Source of the DNA: JAKVAV01 sp964651785
Lineage (GTDB): Bacteria > Bacteroidota > Bacteroidia > Flavobacteriales_D > Cryomorphaceae
DNA: 64,000 bases
Reading direction: 5' to 3'
NCBI GenBank assembly: GCA_964651785.1
Contig: CAZYWJ010000010.1
Coordinates: 13,237 to 77,236, forward strand
Shown here: positions 34,754 through 44,883 of the stretch, piece after piece
How the letters are laid out: the number at the start of each line of letters is the position of its first letter
Numbering within the stretch: position 1 is the first letter of the stretch
The notes under the pieces: model-generated
Database searches by the model: none
What the model was told of the DNA's origin: nothing
The model's input: only the letters and a program-made list of their open reading frames with translations
Translations under genes and position numbers: made by a program

Positions 34754-35308
34754 TTAATTTTCGATGTTGCGTGTTTCTTTTTCTAGGGAGCCTTGAAACT
34801 TCGGAACTGGTCTTTGCTCTTTTTCGTCTTCCGTGGTAACAGCCCCATTTTCTTTGATGTCATTAATCAGCCACTCCATTTCCGTGATTTCCCTGCGTTG
34901 GGCTTTAATGATTTCATCAGCTAGTTTTCTGACTCTTATATCTTCTATCTGAGCCCTTTCACTTGTAAGAATGGCGATAGAGTGATGAGGTATCATTCCT
35001 TCCATGTAATCTACTCCACTAACCGTAACCTGACTTCTGACTAGTCCAATGCCACCAGCAATAAAAGCGATACCCAAAATAATGATGGCGATATTTGTAC
35101 TTAGCTTTTTATACATGTTTAGCATAAACAGAAGCATGATAATAATCATAGAGCCACCCATGATTAGGGTCATAAAAAAGCGGGTTTCACTAAACCAGAA
35201 ATGATCGATAATCTGATAAGAATGGGTGTACATTAAGAGAAACATCGCCACCATTGATGTGGCGATCATGGCGAAAAATTTCAGGTAATTTCCGTTGTTG
35301 TTTTGCAT
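34754..35308 (-). CDS. DUF305 membrane protein
   Basis: A 184-residue protein with three N-terminal transmembrane helices followed by a DUF305 helical domain. The DYMEGMIPHHSIAILTSERA motif has the conserved M-x2-HH-x-A arrangement seen in copper-associated DUF305 proteins. It lies between the CusB-like gene and the DUF3347 lipoprotein gene, in line with periplasmic copper handling. Confidence 0.85.
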   Translation of the reverse strand: MQNNNGNYLKFFAMIATSMVAMFLLMYTHSYQIIDHFWFSETRFFMTLIMGGSMIIIMLLFMLNMYKKLSTNIAIIILGIAFIAGGIGLVRSQVTVSGVDYMEGMIPHHSIAILTSERAQIEDIRVRKLADEIIKAQRREITEMEWLINDIKENGAVTTEDEKEQRPVPKFQGSLEKETRNIEN

Positions 35309-35333
35309 TATGATTGAATTTAAAGATGAATAA

Positions 35334-37112
35334 TTAATTGATTGTTTTCGTTACTTCTCCGCAAGTCAACATAGACTCTCCGAAGTATGGGTTTTGAATT
35401 TCTTTTTCTTGACTAAGCCAATCAGCTCCTTTGTTAGAATCTGCCATTGGGCAATGCTGGATAAACAGTGAGTATGAAACGGGATCAAACGATTCAGCAA
35501 TTGCCACTATAGAAGAAGAAATATTCTTGAATTGATCCCGAACGGTTTTAATGTCATTGAGATGATTGATATGTTCAAGAGCTGTCGCTAATGTATTCGA
35601 CTGCTGCATCCAACTTGAATGAGCATCATCTTCAAAAAGACTCATATCGATTTTTTCTAAAGTACTTTTTAGCATCATGCCCGCTTCTTTGGCCTTTTCA
35701 AAGTTGTCATCGACCAATGCGTCTTTCATTTCAAAATAGTTGCTAAAAAGAGGCTTTAAGGCTTCTTTAGCTTCACTAGAAATGGCGAATTGATTTGACG
35801 AAACTGAAACACTTGTCATTTGAGTAGTTTGATCACCATCATGATTGTGACCCGTCATTGCGACTCCACCTTCTGGGTTCATCATGCTTGGCTTACCTGC
35901 CAATTGAGCCGCGGCATCAATGCTGAAAGTGCCATTTATGGCAATTTCTTCTCCTGCTTGTAAGCCTTTTTCAATCACATAGCTTTCTCCTAATTCTGGC
36001 CCCAATGTCACTTCGCGCATCAGGAAACTAACCCCTTGAGCAGATGTATGCATTACGTAAACTACGGAGCGTCTCCCCGTCCACAAAACGGCAGTTTTAG
36101 GAACGGTTAACGATGTATTGTCCGTAGTGGTGCTCGTTTCAATTGTGCCACTGACGAACATCTCTGGCTTAAGTAGTAAACCTAGGTTTGGGGTTTCGAT
36201 TCTGGCTTTAGCCACTCTTGTTTTTGGGTCAATTACAGGGTCTATATAGCTTATCCTGCCATTAAACGTTTTGCCTGGAAGGGATTGGATGGTGTATGAA
36301 ACAGGATCTCCCTTTTCTATCCAGCTCATATCTGACTCATACACATCAAAAAGAACCCAAACTTTGGAAAGGTCTGCAATTTCATAAAGGGCATCACCTT
36401 GTTTAATATAATCTCCGAGATTGACCATTTTTTTGGTTACGTACCCTGAAACATTCGCGAGAACAGGAAACTGTTCAATTGTTTTATTGGATGCCAATAT
36501 GTGGTCTATCTGGTCGTTTGTGAGCTTCCAGTTCTTCAATTTTTCCTTAGCCGCATTAAATAGTGCAGGTTGCGTTTCTTTAATTTTTCGTGCTTCAAAC
36601 AATTCTTCTTGTGCGGTAACCAATTCAGGAGAATAGATATAGGCGATCACCTGTCCTTCTTTTATGAAGTCACCTGCAAAGTTTACGGTCAGCTTCTCAA
36701 CCCTTCCAGGTAGGTGAGAAGATTGGGTAAATAGCAAACGTTCATCTGCCTGCACTTTTCCATTGAGTCGTATTGATTTTTCGACATTGCCTTTATCAAC
36801 TATCATCGTCTGCACTTGAGCCAACTGCATGGCTGTTGGTGACATACTAACTGCCATTGGATCAATTTCATCACTTTCACTTTCCAATGGAATCAAATCC
36901 ATACCACAAATGGGGCAATCACCAGGCTCGCTCTGCCTGATTTGCGGATGCATGGAACACGTCCATGTTGTTTCGGAATCGGCCAATTCTGAATGGTTGT
37001 GTTCATCCGTTTGGTATTCATTGGTTCTTCCAAAGATTAGCCAACCCAATAGCAAGCCAAGGAGAAGCGTGCCAGCAGCAATGATGATTGTGTTTTTATT
37101 TAAAGTTTTCAT
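35334..37112 (-). CDS. cusB: CusB-type RND periplasmic adaptor with metal-binding and DUF3347 domains
   Basis: A 592-residue membrane-fusion protein linking inner-membrane CusA to the TolC-like channel. An N-terminal anchor helix precedes a heavy-metal-binding domain (TCSMHPQIRQSEPGDCPICG at about 51-70). The barrel-sandwich, coiled-coil and beta-barrel domains follow. A DUF3347 domain occupies about 440-590 (FIQHCPMADSNKGADWLSQE). The usual adaptor is about 400 residues, so the two extra domains explain the length. Its ATG overlaps the CopB stop by 4 bases. Copper/silver efflux is likely. Confidence 0.92.
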   Translation of the reverse strand: MKTLNKNTIIIAAGTLLLGLLLGWLIFGRTNEYQTDEHNHSELADSETTWTCSMHPQIRQSEPGDCPICGMDLIPLESESDEIDPMAVSMSPTAMQLAQVQTMIVDKGNVEKSIRLNGKVQADERLLFTQSSHLPGRVEKLTVNFAGDFIKEGQVIAYIYSPELVTAQEELFEARKIKETQPALFNAAKEKLKNWKLTNDQIDHILASNKTIEQFPVLANVSGYVTKKMVNLGDYIKQGDALYEIADLSKVWVLFDVYESDMSWIEKGDPVSYTIQSLPGKTFNGRISYIDPVIDPKTRVAKARIETPNLGLLLKPEMFVSGTIETSTTTDNTSLTVPKTAVLWTGRRSVVYVMHTSAQGVSFLMREVTLGPELGESYVIEKGLQAGEEIAINGTFSIDAAAQLAGKPSMMNPEGGVAMTGHNHDGDQTTQMTSVSVSSNQFAISSEAKEALKPLFSNYFEMKDALVDDNFEKAKEAGMMLKSTLEKIDMSLFEDDAHSSWMQQSNTLATALEHINHLNDIKTVRDQFKNISSSIVAIAESFDPVSYSLFIQHCPMADSNKGADWLSQEKEIQNPYFGESMLTCGEVTKTIN

Positions 37113-39157
37113 TTTATGTCCTTTTTAAATTGTAATCTCAATAGCTGTGCGTTCGCAGCACAGATAATGGTGCTTAAACTCATTAGAGCTGCGCCCACTG
37201 CTGGGTTTATCATAATACCTTGATAAAATAAAACCCCTGCCGCAAGTGGGATAGCCACCACATTATACCCAGTTGCCCAGACTAGATTCTGAACCATTTT
37301 TTTGTAAGTGGCTCTACCAAACAGAATCAGGTTGGCAATATCTGAAGGGCTGCTTTCAGTGAGAATAATATCCGCAGTTTCGGCAGCTACGTCAGTACCT
37401 GATCCTACTGCAATGCCAATATCGGCTTTGGCCAGCGCAGGAGCGTCATTGACTCCATCGCCTGTCATAGCTACGAACTCACCTTCTTTTTGCAATTTTT
37501 CAATTAGTTCAGATTTTTCGTGCGGCAATACTTGACTGTAATACCCATCCAGATCTAGCTCATCAGCCACTGCCTTGGCGGTTTGTTCATTGTCACCTGT
37601 AGCCATTAATACTTTTATGCCTTTTTTCTTCAAAGTGGTTATGGCATCCTTACTCTCTTTTCTGATTTGATCAGACAAGGCAATAAAGCCTATTAATTGA
37701 CCTGATTCCAAAATGAACACAACCGTCTCCGCTTTGTCGGTATTGGCTTCTTTTGGTAGGTCTATCCCTTCTTCTTTCAGATACCCTGGGCTTACTATTT
37801 GATAGGTTGTGCCATGTATTTTTGCAGATACACCTTTCCCCTTTGTAGAGCTGAAATTTGAAGTTGATGGAAGTGTGAGTTCACGGGATTTGGCTTCATG
37901 TACTATTCCCTTGGCTATTGGATGTTCAGAACTCTGTTCGATAGCTCCTGCCAAAGCCAATAACTCATCTTCCGAACGGTCATCAAGCACCTGAATACGG
38001 TTCACTCCAAAATTACCTTCTGTGAGTGTTCCTGTTTTGTCGAAAACTATGGCGGAAATCTTTCTGCTGTTTTCAAATGCTGTGCGGTTTCTGATAAGCA
38101 GACCATTTTTGGCTGATAGTGCGGTCGATATGGCAACAACTAAAGGTACTGCTAAACCTAAGGCATGGGGACAAGTGATAATCATCACGGTTACCATACG
38201 TTCCAGTGCAAAATCCATTCCCTGTGTACTAAAGAATGCCCAAGCAATGAAGGTGATTACCCCAATTCCGATTGCTAGGTATGCCAGCCATCCTGCAGCT
38301 TTGTTCGCGAGGTTCTGGGTTTTTGATTTAGTCTTCTGAGCTTCTTCTACCAGTTTAATCACTTTGTTGAGGTAGCTGTCTTCACCTGAAGATTTTACTT
38401 CTACTTTGAGACTGCCATCCCCGTTTATCGCTCCACCAATCACTTCATCACCTTTGGATTTTTGCACTGGCTTGCTTTCGCCCGTTAAGGCGCTTTCGTT
38501 GAGGTCGCTTTCGCCTTCTATTATTTTCCCATCGGCTGGAGCTTTCTCACCAGGCTTGATTAGAATTATATCACCTTTTTTAAGCTCACTGATTTTGATG
38601 TCATGAATATCGTCTCCGTCCACTCTGTGCGCTTCAGAAGGCATGAGTTCGGCTAGTTTTTCCAAGGCTTTTGAGGCACCCATGATGGAGCGCATTTCTA
38701 ACCAATGGCCTAAAAGCATGATATCGATCAGCGTGACCAATTCCCAATAGAACACTTTTCCATCCAGCCCCAACACAACTGCCGTACTGTATGCCCAGGC
38801 TACTGTAATTGCAATGGCAATTAGTGTCATCATACCTGGCCCACCTTTGGAAAGCTCGTCTTTTAATCCTTTCAGGAAAGGCCAACCCCCGTAGATAAAG
38901 ATGAAAGTAGCCAAGGCAGCAGCCACGTATCCCATCCCAGGAAAGCTGAATGAAATGCCCAGAAAACCCTGGATCATTTCAGAAAAGGCCAGTACAGGGA
39001 TGGAAAGTGCTGTATTGATGTAGAAACGTTTCTTAAAATCTTCGATCATGTGGGCGTGATGGTCATGATGACCGCCTGAGTGCTGATCGTGATTGTCATG
39101 GTGGTGTTTGCCATGCTCATGCTCTTCTTGTTTGTGATTATGATGTTTATGTTCCAT
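37109..39157 (-). CDS. copB: Copper-transporting P1B ATPase, CopB-type (CPH motif)
   Basis: A 682-residue pump. The N-terminus is extremely His-rich (residues about 2-36) instead of a CxxC domain. The membrane metal site is TCPHALGLA, the CPH motif of P1B-3 copper ATPases. DKTGTLTEG is the phosphorylation loop, GDGVNDAPALAKADIG the hinge, and TGES the actuator loop. It exports Cu(+)/Ag(+) or Cu(2+) to the periplasm, where CusB/CusA may remove it. The gene lies between tolC and cusB. Confidence 0.92.
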   Translation of the reverse strand: MEHKHHNHKQEEHEHGKHHHDNHDQHSGGHHDHHAHMIEDFKKRFYINTALSIPVLAFSEMIQGFLGISFSFPGMGYVAAALATFIFIYGGWPFLKGLKDELSKGGPGMMTLIAIAITVAWAYSTAVVLGLDGKVFYWELVTLIDIMLLGHWLEMRSIMGASKALEKLAELMPSEAHRVDGDDIHDIKISELKKGDIILIKPGEKAPADGKIIEGESDLNESALTGESKPVQKSKGDEVIGGAINGDGSLKVEVKSSGEDSYLNKVIKLVEEAQKTKSKTQNLANKAAGWLAYLAIGIGVITFIAWAFFSTQGMDFALERMVTVMIITCPHALGLAVPLVVAISTALSAKNGLLIRNRTAFENSRKISAIVFDKTGTLTEGNFGVNRIQVLDDRSEDELLALAGAIEQSSEHPIAKGIVHEAKSRELTLPSTSNFSSTKGKGVSAKIHGTTYQIVSPGYLKEEGIDLPKEANTDKAETVVFILESGQLIGFIALSDQIRKESKDAITTLKKKGIKVLMATGDNEQTAKAVADELDLDGYYSQVLPHEKSELIEKLQKEGEFVAMTGDGVNDAPALAKADIGIAVGSGTDVAAETADIILTESSPSDIANLILFGRATYKKMVQNLVWATGYNVVAIPLAAGVLFYQGIMINPAVGAALMSLSTIICAANAQLLRLQFKKDIK

Positions 39158-39159
39158 GT

Positions 39160-40392
39160 CTAATTCGTTTTTGCCATGATATAATCCAACTCTGCCAGAG
39201 CAATGTGGTAATCCTTGAGGGCTGTTACTTTCAGCTTTTGATACTTCAAAATTTGCTGCTGCATCCGCAATACTTCTTCAAATTCTTTTCCTGAGTTGCT
39301 GTATGCTGAGAATAGCAAATTCAAGGACTGTTCTGATACCGCTATTTGCTCTTCGTATAGTTGAATGAGTTCACGTTGCTGTTGAATTTCAAATAATGTT
39401 TTTTCGTAAGATGTGAGCAGGTTGTTTGAGACTTCTTCTTTTTGGTAAGCGTAAGATTCTTGCATTTTTATAGCTTCTTCTTTTGCGGCTTTGTATTTGC
39501 CACGGAAAATGGGAAGGCTAATAGTTGCCATAGGCATAAAAACATCTTTTCCGTTGTCATCTACCGCCATGTCTGTTCTTTCACCCACAATGACGTAATC
39601 TAACCCGACCCCAAACTTTGGTAGCCCTTGTTTAATGGCCGCCCGCTCTTGTGCCTGGCTTGCCTGAATCTTCAGGTCTAGTTCTTCCAGTAAGGGATTT
39701 GAAACAAGCAGTGAATCTTTACTGAAACGATATGTGAATTCTGAAGTACCCAAAGTATCTGTGACTTGAATAAACTCGTCTTCATCTCTATTCAAAAGCT
39801 TGTTAAAGCGTGTTTCTAAAGGCTTCTTCTTTTGATTGAGGATAGCAATTTCGCTTGTCGCGTCTTTGAGCATGATATCTACCCGCAATACATCTACCAT
39901 TGAGCCCTTGTCATTTTGAAACTGAACGGTTGCCATCTCTTTATAAGAGGATAAAATCCGTTGGTTTTCTTGCTCGATTTCTATGAGTTTTTGTAATTCA
40001 TAAAGAGGATAATATGCAGCAGATACCTGATAGTAGAGCTTGTTTCGCTCATCCAAAAACACTTGATACTTGGCTTCTGCCATGAATGTTGCCGCATCTT
40101 CCTGTGCTTGTAGTGTCCCAAACCAAGGAAACATTTGGGTCAAGGAGAACCTGGCTCGTTGAGGTCCTACTCTTGTTTCAACGGGAGAAATAAAGTAGCC
40201 AAAAGACAAATTAGGGTCAGGAATGCTGCTGACCTGTGCTACCCGTTGCATAGCTGCTTCGAATGATTTGTATTTGGCTTGTAAGCCAGGATTGTTTTCA
40301 GCGGCTATTTCGAAATACTCTTCCAAGGATTGGGCATTTGCCATTACGGAAAAGCCCAATGCTATAAGTATGATTAGAATTAATTTCTTCAT
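39160..40392 (-). CDS. TolC-family outer-membrane efflux channel
   Basis: A 410-residue protein with a signal peptide (MKKLILIILIALGFSVMANA) followed by two repeats of long helical, Gln/Glu-rich segments typical of outer-membrane factors (EYFEIAAENNPGLQAKYKSF; LLEELDLKIQASQAQERAAI). It would complete the CusA-CusB pump. It overlaps the upstream cusA stop by 4 bases and ends 2 bases from copB. Confidence 0.9.
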   Translation of the reverse strand: MKKLILIILIALGFSVMANAQSLEEYFEIAAENNPGLQAKYKSFEAAMQRVAQVSSIPDPNLSFGYFISPVETRVGPQRARFSLTQMFPWFGTLQAQEDAATFMAEAKYQVFLDERNKLYYQVSAAYYPLYELQKLIEIEQENQRILSSYKEMATVQFQNDKGSMVDVLRVDIMLKDATSEIAILNQKKKPLETRFNKLLNRDEDEFIQVTDTLGTSEFTYRFSKDSLLVSNPLLEELDLKIQASQAQERAAIKQGLPKFGVGLDYVIVGERTDMAVDDNGKDVFMPMATISLPIFRGKYKAAKEEAIKMQESYAYQKEEVSNNLLTSYEKTLFEIQQQRELIQLYEEQIAVSEQSLNLLFSAYSNSGKEFEEVLRMQQQILKYQKLKVTALKDYHIALAELDYIMAKTN

Positions 40393-43300
40393 GATTGAGC
40401 TTTTTGAATTTTACGTTCTTCTCTCCAACAATAGATCACGGGGACAATGAAATAGGTAATAGCTGCAAACAACATCCCGCCGAAGGCAGGAATGGCCATT
40501 GGTATCATAATGTCAGAACCACGACCAGTAGAGGTGAGGATAGGCAGCAAGGCAATAATGGTGGTGGCGGAAGTCATCACCGCTGGTTTAATTCTGCGAT
40601 GTCCGGCTTCAACCGTGGCTGCTCTAATTCCTTTTAGATCTTCTGTTTTGTTTCGCTTAAAACTTTGGTCTAAGTAGGTTGCCATTAAAACACCATCATC
40701 CGTAGCAATACCAAAGAGCGCAATAAAGCCTACCCAAACCGCTACACTGAGATTGATGGTTTGTATTTGGAATAAGTCTCTAAAATTGGTGTTGAAGAGT
40801 GAGAAGTCGGCGAACCAAGTTTGACCATATAACCAAAGGATAATAAAACCACCACTAAAGGCCATGGCAATACCCGTAAACACCATTAAAGAGGTGGAGA
40901 CTGATTTGAATTGGAAATACAGGATCAAAAAGACAATACCCAACACCAGTGGTACGATGATGGAAAGGCGTTTTTCAGCACGTACTTGATTTTCATAGCT
41001 TCCAGAAAACTTATAACTCACACCCGAAGGAACAGTCAACTCACCTGAATCTATTTTTGCTTGGATGGCTTGCTGTGCATCATTCACTACGGTGACTTCT
41101 GAAAAACCATCTCGCTTATCAAACAGTACATAGCCAACCAGAAAAGTCTCTTCGCTTTTAATGGCCTGCGGCCCGCGTACATATTCAAAATCTATGATTT
41201 GAGATAGGGGAATTTGAGCACCAGTAGGCGTAGCCATTAGAATTTTACCAAGGGTTTCAGGATCGTCTCTTAGCTCTCTTGGGTATCTTACCCTAACAGG
41301 AAAACGTTCTCTACCTTCAACTGTGGAGGTGATCTTCATGCCCCCAATGGCGGTTTCTATGGTTTGCTGAACATCTTCAATATTCAAACCGTATCGAGAA
41401 ATTTCATCTCGGTTGATGTTCAGGTGTAGGTAAGGTTTACCGACAATCCGATCGGCAAAAACAGCTTCTTCCTTTACGGATGGAACTTCTTTCAGAATGT
41501 TTTCAAGTCGAAGACCAAAATTCTCTATCGTTTTAAGGTCGGGACCATATACTTTGATACCCATTGGTGCGCGCATGCCCGTTTGTAGCATAATCAGCCT
41601 TGTTTCTATCGGTTGAAGTTTAGGAGCGGATGTTACGCCTGGTATCTTGGTTACTTTGACTATTTCATTCCAAATGTCGTCTGGCGATTTGATCTCTTCC
41701 CGCCAATTGCGGTAGTATTCGCCATTATTGTCAGGAATTAAATCCCTTTTGCCAATTGATATTTCCAAGCCTTCCTGATTGCTCAGGGTGTCTCCTGAAA
41801 CGGTTATAAAGCGATTGTTTTTGGTGACTTTGAATCGCTGGCGGTGTCCTTTTTTGTTGAGAATGTATTCTGGTTTATAGTTGATGATGTTTTCATACAT
41901 CGAAATAGGAGCGGGATCTAAAGCGGATTCTACTCGACCAAGTTTACCTACGGTTAATTCCACTTCGGGAATGTTGGTCAACAGCATATCTAATTGACCG
42001 ACTACTCTGCGGTTGTATTCTAAGCCGGAGTGCGGCATGGAGGTAGGCATGAGCAGAAAACTACCTTCACCCAATGACGGCATAAACTCCTTACCAATAC
42101 CTGGAAACGTGTGTGCCAATTCAGACCACACTTTAGTCTTGTCCACATTCCATCCTACTGCTTCAAAACCCTTAGACGCAAAACCAAAAACCGTATTAAA
42201 GCCTAACCAGATGTTGGCTGCCAGTAAAATGAGTAAGGCGGGTATGAGGAGAAACTTGACTTTATGGTTGAGGCACCATTGTAAGATTCTTTTGTATTGA
42301 TATTCCAACAAGGTGAAACTGCCTAGAATCAAAGCGACTAACAAGGCTACAAATACGAAGTTGAGTAAGAGCGACTGTGATGCCCCAAGTGGCAACCAGT
42401 ATTTGGCTAATAACCATGTAACGCCAATCAATACAACGATTAGCTCTGCATAGTTGTAGATAATGCGGATGGGTTTGGGAAAGTTCTCGCTTTTACCATG
42501 AAGAAGCTTTTTGAGTATTCCTATTGTTCCGAAGAGAACGAGTATTATTCCACCCCAAACTTGCCCAAATACCAGGGCAACAACACCAATCGCAACAAGC
42601 GCATAGCTGCCATAGGTTTTGAGGATGTTGTTCTTGATTTTGAATCCAAAAAACCAATGTGCCAGGGTAGGCATAATCAACAAGCTCACGAGGAGAGCAG
42701 CAATAAGTGCAAAGGTTTTGGTAAATGCCAAAGGCCCGAATAGCTTGCCTTCTGCCGCTTGCATAGTGAATACTGGAATAAAGCTGACAATGGTGGTGGA
42801 AACAGCGGTCAATATTGCTGATGAGACTTCCGATGCACCGTTGTAAACAGTAGTGATCAGTTTCTGCTCAGTTGGGGCTTCATCGATGTGTTTAATGATG
42901 TTTTCCGAAAGGATTACGCCAAGATCCACCATGGTGCCAATGGCAATGGCAATACCTGATAGCGCAACGATGTTGGCATCCACGCCAAAGTACCGCATGG
43001 CGATGAACACCATTAAAACTGCAATGGGCAATATACTAGAAATAAGAAATGAGGCTCTGAGGTTGTACACCATCACAATAACCACCAAAATGGTAATGAG
43101 TACTTGCAGTGAAATGGCTTCTTCCAACGTACCCAAGGTTTCGTAAATTAATTCCGAACGGTCATAAAAGGGCACAATGGTCAATTGAGATACTCGGCCA
43201 TCGGCAAGGGTTTTCTTTGGTAGTCCTGGGGCTATTTCTTTGATTTTTCCTTTGACATTGTTGATGACTTGCAAAGGATTCGCCCCATAGCGGGCAACTA

Positions 43301-44213
43301 CAACTCCACCTACTACTTCTGCACCATCTTTGTCTAGTAACCCCCTTCTAGTAGCAGGGCCGAGTGAAACTACTCCTATATCCTTAATTCGGATGGGGAC
43401 ATTGTCCTGAACGGAAACCACTGCTTTCTCTATGTCTTCAACTTTCTTCACATAGCCGAGTCCCCTAACTAAATACTCTGCCTGATTGATCTCGATGGTT
43501 TTCGCACCAACATCTTTGTTGGATTTTTGAACGGCCTGCATGACTTTATGCAAAGGAATATCATAGGCTTTAAGTGCATCAGGATTCACATCAATTTGGT
43601 ACTCCTGCACAAAACCACCAATAGAAGCCACTTCTGAAACTCCTTCTGTTGCGTTTAAACCATATTTCACATAGAAATCCTGTACAGTTCTAATTTCATG
43701 TAAATCCCAACCGCCTGTGGGATTTCCTTTCTGATCTCTACCTTCTATGGTGTACCAATAGACTTGACCTAAGGCGGTAGCATCAGGGCCTAAGGCTGGC
43801 TGCACTGCATCAGGTAATAATCCTGACGGCAGGGAATTGAGTTTTTCAAGTATTCGGGAGCGGGACCAATAGAATTCGACATCTTCAGAGAAAATGATGT
43901 AAATGCTCGAAAAACCGAATATGGATGAACTTCGAATGGATTTTACTCCAGGTATGCCAAGTAAGTAGGTGGTTAAAGGATAGGAGATTTGATCTTCTAT
44001 GTCTTGTGGAGATCGACCTTGCCATTGAGTGAAAACGATCTGTTGGTTTTCGCCAATATCGGGAATGGCATCAACAGGTACGGGATCGGAAGGCAATGCG
44101 CCTACCTGCCACCCAAAAGGGGCGGTGATGATACCCCAGGCGACAAAAGCCAAGAGTATGAGAACAGTTACCAACTTGTTCTCCAAGAAGTATTTGATAA
44201 TTCTATTGAGCAT
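40389..44213 (-). CDS. cusA: CusA/CzcA-type heavy-metal RND pump
   Basis: A 1274-residue inner-membrane RND transporter. The first helix is followed by two large periplasmic loops. The signature IGFGSIYII/ IRSSSIFGFSSIYII region and the helix-4 proton relay (GIAIAIGTMVDLGVILSENI) are present, and GIATDDGVLMATYLDQSF lies near the end. It is about 200 residues longer than E. coli CusA because of extra hydrophobic segments around residues 520-690, as seen in Bacteroidota CusA. It expels Cu/Ag through CusB and TolC. It is the second gene of the copper efflux operon after the HYC_CC_PP gene. Confidence 0.92.
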   Translation of the reverse strand: MLNRIIKYFLENKLVTVLILLAFVAWGIITAPFGWQVGALPSDPVPVDAIPDIGENQQIVFTQWQGRSPQDIEDQISYPLTTYLLGIPGVKSIRSSSIFGFSSIYIIFSEDVEFYWSRSRILEKLNSLPSGLLPDAVQPALGPDATALGQVYWYTIEGRDQKGNPTGGWDLHEIRTVQDFYVKYGLNATEGVSEVASIGGFVQEYQIDVNPDALKAYDIPLHKVMQAVQKSNKDVGAKTIEINQAEYLVRGLGYVKKVEDIEKAVVSVQDNVPIRIKDIGVVSLGPATRRGLLDKDGAEVVGGVVVARYGANPLQVINNVKGKIKEIAPGLPKKTLADGRVSQLTIVPFYDRSELIYETLGTLEEAISLQVLITILVVIVMVYNLRASFLISSILPIAVLMVFIAMRYFGVDANIVALSGIAIAIGTMVDLGVILSENIIKHIDEAPTEQKLITTVYNGASEVSSAILTAVSTTIVSFIPVFTMQAAEGKLFGPLAFTKTFALIAALLVSLLIMPTLAHWFFGFKIKNNILKTYGSYALVAIGVVALVFGQVWGGIILVLFGTIGILKKLLHGKSENFPKPIRIIYNYAELIVVLIGVTWLLAKYWLPLGASQSLLLNFVFVALLVALILGSFTLLEYQYKRILQWCLNHKVKFLLIPALLILLAANIWLGFNTVFGFASKGFEAVGWNVDKTKVWSELAHTFPGIGKEFMPSLGEGSFLLMPTSMPHSGLEYNRRVVGQLDMLLTNIPEVELTVGKLGRVESALDPAPISMYENIINYKPEYILNKKGHRQRFKVTKNNRFITVSGDTLSNQEGLEISIGKRDLIPDNNGEYYRNWREEIKSPDDIWNEIVKVTKIPGVTSAPKLQPIETRLIMLQTGMRAPMGIKVYGPDLKTIENFGLRLENILKEVPSVKEEAVFADRIVGKPYLHLNINRDEISRYGLNIEDVQQTIETAIGGMKITSTVEGRERFPVRVRYPRELRDDPETLGKILMATPTGAQIPLSQIIDFEYVRGPQAIKSEETFLVGYVLFDKRDGFSEVTVVNDAQQAIQAKIDSGELTVPSGVSYKFSGSYENQVRAEKRLSIIVPLVLGIVFLILYFQFKSVSTSLMVFTGIAMAFSGGFIILWLYGQTWFADFSLFNTNFRDLFQIQTINLSVAVWVGFIALFGIATDDGVLMATYLDQSFKRNKTEDLKGIRAATVEAGHRRIKPAVMTSATTIIALLPILTSTGRGSDIMIPMAIPAFGGMLFAAITYFIVPVIYCWREERKIQKAQS

Positions 44214-44251
44214 AATACATTTGAAATTGAGTGAACAGAAAGAATTTGTTC

Positions 44252-44294
44252 ATTGGCAGGAATTGCCAATTAGTCCCCTAAACCTTTGTTAGGG
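44252..44294. repeat. Two adjacent hairpins between HYC_CC_PP and cusA genes
   Basis: ATTGGCA (44252-44258) pairs with TGCCAAT (44264-44270) around GGAAT. CCCTAA (44276-44281) pairs with TTAGGG (44289-44294). They lie in the 104-base gap upstream of cusA and could form a weak attenuator, processing site or operator. Confidence 0.45.
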
Positions 44295-44317
44295 AACTTC
44301 AAATAGTACTATGCGGT

Positions 44318-44737
44318 CTAAATTAAGAAAGTCTGAAAAAGAACATGGATGTCTTTTTCAGGGAGTGGAGGGGAGTAATCAGCGTACTCTTTTTGCCCTT
44401 TGTCAGTGAAGAGTAAAGGAAGGATAAAAGTACGAACTAGTGCAGCGAAGAACACAGGATTAACTTCATGCGATGCTTGCTGAGTTTTAGCGGTATCATC
44501 TGTTTGTAATACCTGATGCTGGTTCTCGCAGCATGGCTTTGGCTTGATCTGTTTTTGCTCTGAAGGTAGATTCTCACAATCCTTGCTCATGCCTTCCATG
44601 CCGCAATCAGGATTTCCCAGGCCTAATGAAAAGGTAGTCTTTACCGCTTCTCCACCGCAGAAGTGCGTGTTCATAGCAAACCCTATGTTGGAGACCAACA
44701 AAAGTAGAGCAAGCGATATGGACACTATTTTTTTCAC
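44318..44737 (-). CDS. HYC_CC_PP family protein
   Basis: A 139-residue secreted protein, signal peptide VKKIVSISLALLLLVSNIGF. HFCGGEAV, PDCGMEGMSKDCENL and KPCCENQHQ are the His-Cys/Cys-Cys signatures that name the family; the C-terminus contains a hydrophobic helix and the conserved YSPPLPEKDIHVLFQTF. It is routinely found beside copper RND operons in Bacteroidota and may bind copper. GTG 44737 is preferred; a TTG three codons earlier is possible. The 26-bp copper box lies 35 bases upstream. Confidence 0.82.
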   Translation of the reverse strand: MKKIVSISLALLLLVSNIGFAMNTHFCGGEAVKTTFSLGLGNPDCGMEGMSKDCENLPSEQKQIKPKPCCENQHQVLQTDDTAKTQQASHEVNPVFFAALVRTFILPLLFTDKGQKEYADYSPPLPEKDIHVLFQTFLI

Positions 44738-44771
44738 TAAGCACAAAGGTAAGAATTCAAAAAGGAGTCGT

Positions 44772-44797
44772 GTTACAGAATTTTGACTTTGATTTAT
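44772..44797 (-). promoter_or_regulatory. Candidate copper-regulator box upstream of the cus operon
   Basis: Plus-strand GTTACAGAATTTTGACTTTG (44772-44791) plus ATTTAT matches the site at 47421-47446 at 23 of 26 positions. Both are just upstream of copper-operon starts, and an AraC-type regulator gene lies in the same cluster. The regulator identity is an inference. Confidence 0.6.
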
Positions 44798-44828
44798 ACA
44801 ATTCGGTTCAAGAAGTTCTATTCAAGAA

Positions 44829-44864
44829 AAAGCCCATACTACTATCACTAGTAATATGGGGCTT
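44829..44864 (-). terminator. Hairpin after the HMA-copA operon
   Basis: AAAGCCC... pairs with GGGGCTT... around a 12-20 base loop at 44829-44864, 20 bases downstream of the HMA chaperone stop on the minus strand. The stem has a bulge. Confidence 0.5.
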
Positions 44865-44883
44865 AGCATCTTTTAAATCGTGC

